Source of the DNA: Promethearchaeota archaeon
Lineage (GTDB): Archaea > Asgardarchaeota > Lokiarchaeia > Sigynarchaeales > MK-D1
Direction of reading: 5' to 3'
NCBI GenBank assembly: GCA_016839385.1
Contig: JAEOUK010000438.1
Coordinates: 1 to 9,256 of the forward strand
Length of the DNA stretch: 9,256 nucleotides
In this document: positions 7,299 to 9,256 of the stretch, piece by piece
Numbering within the stretch: position 1 is the first letter of the stretch
Layout: every line of letters starts with the position of its first letter
Position numbers and translations under genes: made by a program
The notes under the pieces: generated by a model
Database searches by the model: none
Told to the model about the DNA's origin: nothing
Seen by the model: only the letters and a program-made list of their open reading frames with translations

Positions 7299-8618
7299 AT
7301 GAAAAAACGATTTCTGAAAAAAATGCGAAAGCAAAATGCAACCAAGAGGGTTGTTGGTGAAAACGAATCCTTCCAAAATACTAAAATTCGTCTTATGGAG
7401 GAAAGTTCGGATAGCATGTCTCCCTCAGCTCGGAGTAGAATATCCCAGCAAATGGAAGGTCCAGAGATGGAAGACTATGAAGAACCAATACCCTTAGAAT
7501 CAGAAATACCTATCCAAGCACTAGCAGAACCAGACGTTTTAGAACCAATTCCCCCGATCCAAGCATTTGCAGAACCCGCACTTGTCGGAGTAGAAATGAA
7601 ATTTGGTTGGGAAACTAGTTTACTGAACTTGCACAATATTACCCAAGTAGCAGAAGTTCTCTCACGATCAAATCAAGTCATGATATTTACAGGTGCAGGA
7701 GTATCAATGGAGTCCATTAAACCTACACCCGGGCTGACTCCTTTATCGAGAACCACTGCATTACAACTGCTTGAAAGAAGATATTATGAAATTTTACAGA
7801 GTCCGGAAAAGGACGTTTTCCTTCAAACGTATCTATTTGGAAGTATTCTGAAAATCCTGGAAGCCCGTGCAGGAGCTGGACATTATGCAATAGCGGATCT
7901 CATCCAAATCCTAAGAAAAAAAGGGAGAATTGTCCATCTTGTAACTCAAAATGTGGATTACCTCCATGAAAAAGCAGCTATTGAAACTAATCTAGATCCC
8001 TCTATAGTAAATCACATTCATGGATGGGTTAAAACAGCTACATGTCCTAGATGTCATCGAGTACATGACTACAAAGAACGGCTGATCCAGCTCAAGCAGC
8101 AAGATAATATTGACTTATTATTATGCAGTGGTGAATTTGGTAGAGGGTGTAATGGAGTGTTAACTCCTGATATCGTGGAATATGGAGAACAAGTGCCAAA
8201 ATATGATGAATATTACAATATGGCAAAACACTGTGACGCTATTATAGTAGCTGGTACGTCATTAAAGGTTACTCCCGCGAATCAATTGGTAAACATCGTG
8301 CATAATAGGGGAGGAAAAGTGATTGTATTTGATTTATACAGCACTCGTATGGAAAATATTACAGACATCCACGTCCAGGCTCAATTACAATATGCTTTAC
8401 CATTATTACTATGGAAACTTGACGAACATATTCCCATTACTCCGCTAGGAATTACTGATCAACTTGTGACATATAAATACTGGGGAGATTTTTTTGAAAA
8501 CTGGACATCCATTGGTCTTAATCACCCTACAAAGACACTCGATGAACGTATTGAACTATTTAAAGAGAAATTTAAGCATGGTTTAGTAGATCCCATATGG
8601 AAAATTCATCACCTATAA
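7299..8618 (+). CDS. Divergent Sir2-family (sirtuin-like) NAD-dependent protein
   Basis: The protein has 439 residues with a Sir2 core at ~110-375. Visible motifs are IFTGAGVS (129-136, NAD Rossmann loop), TQNVDYLH (216-223), HIHGW with the expected catalytic His241, a zinc site at C249/C252/C276/C284 (CxxC-x23-C-x7-C), DIVEYGE (291-297) and GTSLKVTPA (319-327). Sirtuins remove acyl groups from lysine using NAD, and some relatives transfer ADP-ribose or hydrolyse NAD. This one is unusual. The stretch that is normally SGIPDFR reads SIKPTPGL, so the conserved Phe-Arg is gone; HGS is HGW; and the usual Asn near the adenine ribose site appears to be Asp (VFDLYS, 343-348). Extra parts are a basic then acidic, Pro-rich N-terminal ~100 residues containing an imperfect repeat, and a ~60-residue C-terminal extension. 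With these changes, plain deacetylase activity cannot be assumed. It has its own promoter and is probably monocistronic. Confidence 0.85.
   Translation: MKKRFLKKMRKQNATKRVVGENESFQNTKIRLMEESSDSMSPSARSRISQQMEGPEMEDYEEPIPLESEIPIQALAEPDVLEPIPPIQAFAEPALVGVEMKFGWETSLLNLHNITQVAEVLSRSNQVMIFTGAGVSMESIKPTPGLTPLSRTTALQLLERRYYEILQSPEKDVFLQTYLFGSILKILEARAGAGHYAIADLIQILRKKGRIVHLVTQNVDYLHEKAAIETNLDPSIVNHIHGWVKTATCPRCHRVHDYKERLIQLKQQDNIDLLLCSGEFGRGCNGVLTPDIVEYGEQVPKYDEYYNMAKHCDAIIVAGTSLKVTPANQLVNIVHNRGGKVIVFDLYSTRMENITDIHVQAQLQYALPLLLWKLDEHIPITPLGITDQLVTYKYWGDFFENWTSIGLNHPTKTLDERIELFKEKFKHGLVDPIWKIHHL
7485..7577 (+). repeat. Imperfect Pro-rich tandem repeat in the Sir2-like N-terminal extension
   Basis: Residues 63-78 (PIPLESEIPIQALAEP) and 83-93 (PIPPIQAFAEP) are two copies of one unit, the second with about five residues missing in the middle. 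The DNA also repeats in short blocks (GAACCAAT, ATCCAAGCA, GCAGAACC). This looks like a flexible linker or short binding motif that duplicated. Confidence 0.55.
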
Positions 8619-8636
8619 ATTGATGTTTATTCCAAA

Positions 8637-8644
8637 TTCTTTTT
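8637..8644 (+). terminator. Possible weak T-rich terminator after the Sir2-like gene
   Basis: TTCTTTTT lies 19 bases after the stop of the Sir2-like gene and before the next promoter. The T-run is short and there is no clear hairpin, so support is mostly positional. Confidence 0.25.
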
Positions 8645-8661
8645 GTTATTCAAAATCCCAA

Positions 8662-8670
8662 TTATTATAG
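8662..8670 (+). promoter_or_regulatory. TATA box of the S15-type hydrolase gene
   Basis: TTATTATAG is centred about 28 bases before the GTG at 8694. That places the transcript start at or next to the start codon, implying a leaderless mRNA. AGGGG at 8669-8673 is too far from the GTG (about 20 bases) to be a normal ribosome binding site. Confidence 0.4.
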
Positions 8671-8693
8671 GGGAATAGCTCAAATCATATTGT

Positions 8694-9256
8694 GTGAAGA
8701 AAAAAGTACTTGCAATAATTATTTCTGGAATTGTGCTCGTGGCTTCAGGTATTACTGTAGGCATCATTTATGTGAATAATAATAAATACCGAACTATACC
8801 TTCACTAAACTGGACTTTTCCCCAAAATTGCACTTTCCATATCGGATATATCACGGTTCCATATTTGATTCCCATGCGAGATGGGATTCGTCTTGCAACA
8901 GACGTGCACATTCCCCGAGATATAAGCGAAGCGCTACCCATAATTCTTATACGAACTCCTTACAACAAGGCACAACTGGAATCTATGGCATCTAGTTATA
9001 CAGGGAAGGGATTCATTATCGTAGCCCAAGATACTCGAGGATTCTATGGATCGGAAGGAGATAAGGGGTTTCCATTCAGCAGTGATCAAATAGATGGGCA
9101 TGATACTCTTCTTTGGTTAGAAAATCAACCATGGAGTAATGATAAGGTGGGTACGTGGGGGGGATCTGCAGTAGGAATCACTCAATACCTTATGGCTCCT
9201 GATGCTCCTTTGTCATTGAAATGTCAAAATCCTATAGTAGGTTCTGCTGATCTCTA
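8694..9256 (+). CDS. CocE/NonD-type (X-Pro dipeptidyl-peptidase, S15) hydrolase, 3' end missing
   Basis: The visible 187 residues start with a short basic stretch (MKKK) and a hydrophobic segment at ~5-27, a signal or membrane anchor that would place the enzyme outside the membrane. The core matches the S15/CocE/NonD alpha/beta-hydrolase family: IPMRDGIRLATDVHIP (59-74), LPIILIRTPYNK (81-92), GFIIVAQDTRGFYGSEG (106-122), DGHDTLLWLENQPWSNDKVG (134-153) and the nucleophile elbow GGSAVG (156-161) with Ser158. The catalytic Asp and His lie beyond the window edge. Family members cleave X-Pro dipeptides or hydrolyse esters and amides such as acylated antibiotics or cocaine; the substrate here cannot be told. 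GGSAVG differs from the usual GGSYxG, so the residue after Ser, normally Tyr and part of the oxyanion region, is Ala. GTG at 8694 is the only reasonable start: an in-frame TAG lies at 8676-8678, and the next GTG would remove the hydrophobic anchor. Confidence 0.9.
   Translation, partial: MKKKVLAIIISGIVLVASGITVGIIYVNNNKYRTIPSLNWTFPQNCTFHIGYITVPYLIPMRDGIRLATDVHIPRDISEALPIILIRTPYNKAQLESMASSYTGKGFIIVAQDTRGFYGSEGDKGFPFSSDQIDGHDTLLWLENQPWSNDKVGTWGGSAVGITQYLMAPDAPLSLKCQNPIVGSADL

Overview
This AT-rich window looks archaeal, and an Asgard archaeon is the most likely source. The evidence is short TATA-box promoters 28-50 bases ahead of genes, a run-of-T terminator, a Roadblock/LC7-type domain, and a NosD-like beta-helix surface protein joined to zinc ribbons. 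The lineage is inferred from gene content; no RNA gene or other marker is present to confirm it. All supported genes lie on the + strand.

Region 1 (1-548) is the end of a gene for a helix-turn-helix domain followed by a Roadblock/LC7-like domain; its start lies outside the window. A 287-base gap (549-835) follows, with a promoter near its right end.

Region 2 (836-7236) is a compact three-gene cluster, probably one operon. The genes encode (a) a 1456-residue protein with a cytoplasmic coiled coil, a Pro-rich linker and roughly 44 membrane segments, laid out like the DUF2339 family; (b) a 499-residue protein with an extracellular NosD-like beta helix, one membrane segment, a charged coiled coil and three cytoplasmic zinc ribbons; and (c) a 165-residue protein with one zinc ribbon of the same spacing and three membrane segments. 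The gaps are 4 and 28 bases. The shared ribbon design and tight spacing suggest a membrane complex linking a surface module to the cytoplasm; its function is unknown.

Region 3 (7237-8618) starts with a T-run terminator and a TATA box and holds a divergent Sir2-family gene. It keeps the GAG, TQN.D, HG, four-cysteine zinc and GTS motifs but lacks the usual GIPDFR stretch, and it carries about 100 extra N-terminal and 60 extra C-terminal residues.

Region 4 (8694-9256) is the start of a membrane-anchored alpha/beta-hydrolase of the CocE/NonD, X-Pro dipeptidyl-peptidase (S15) type. It begins at a GTG that is probably read from a leaderless transcript and runs off the window's right edge.
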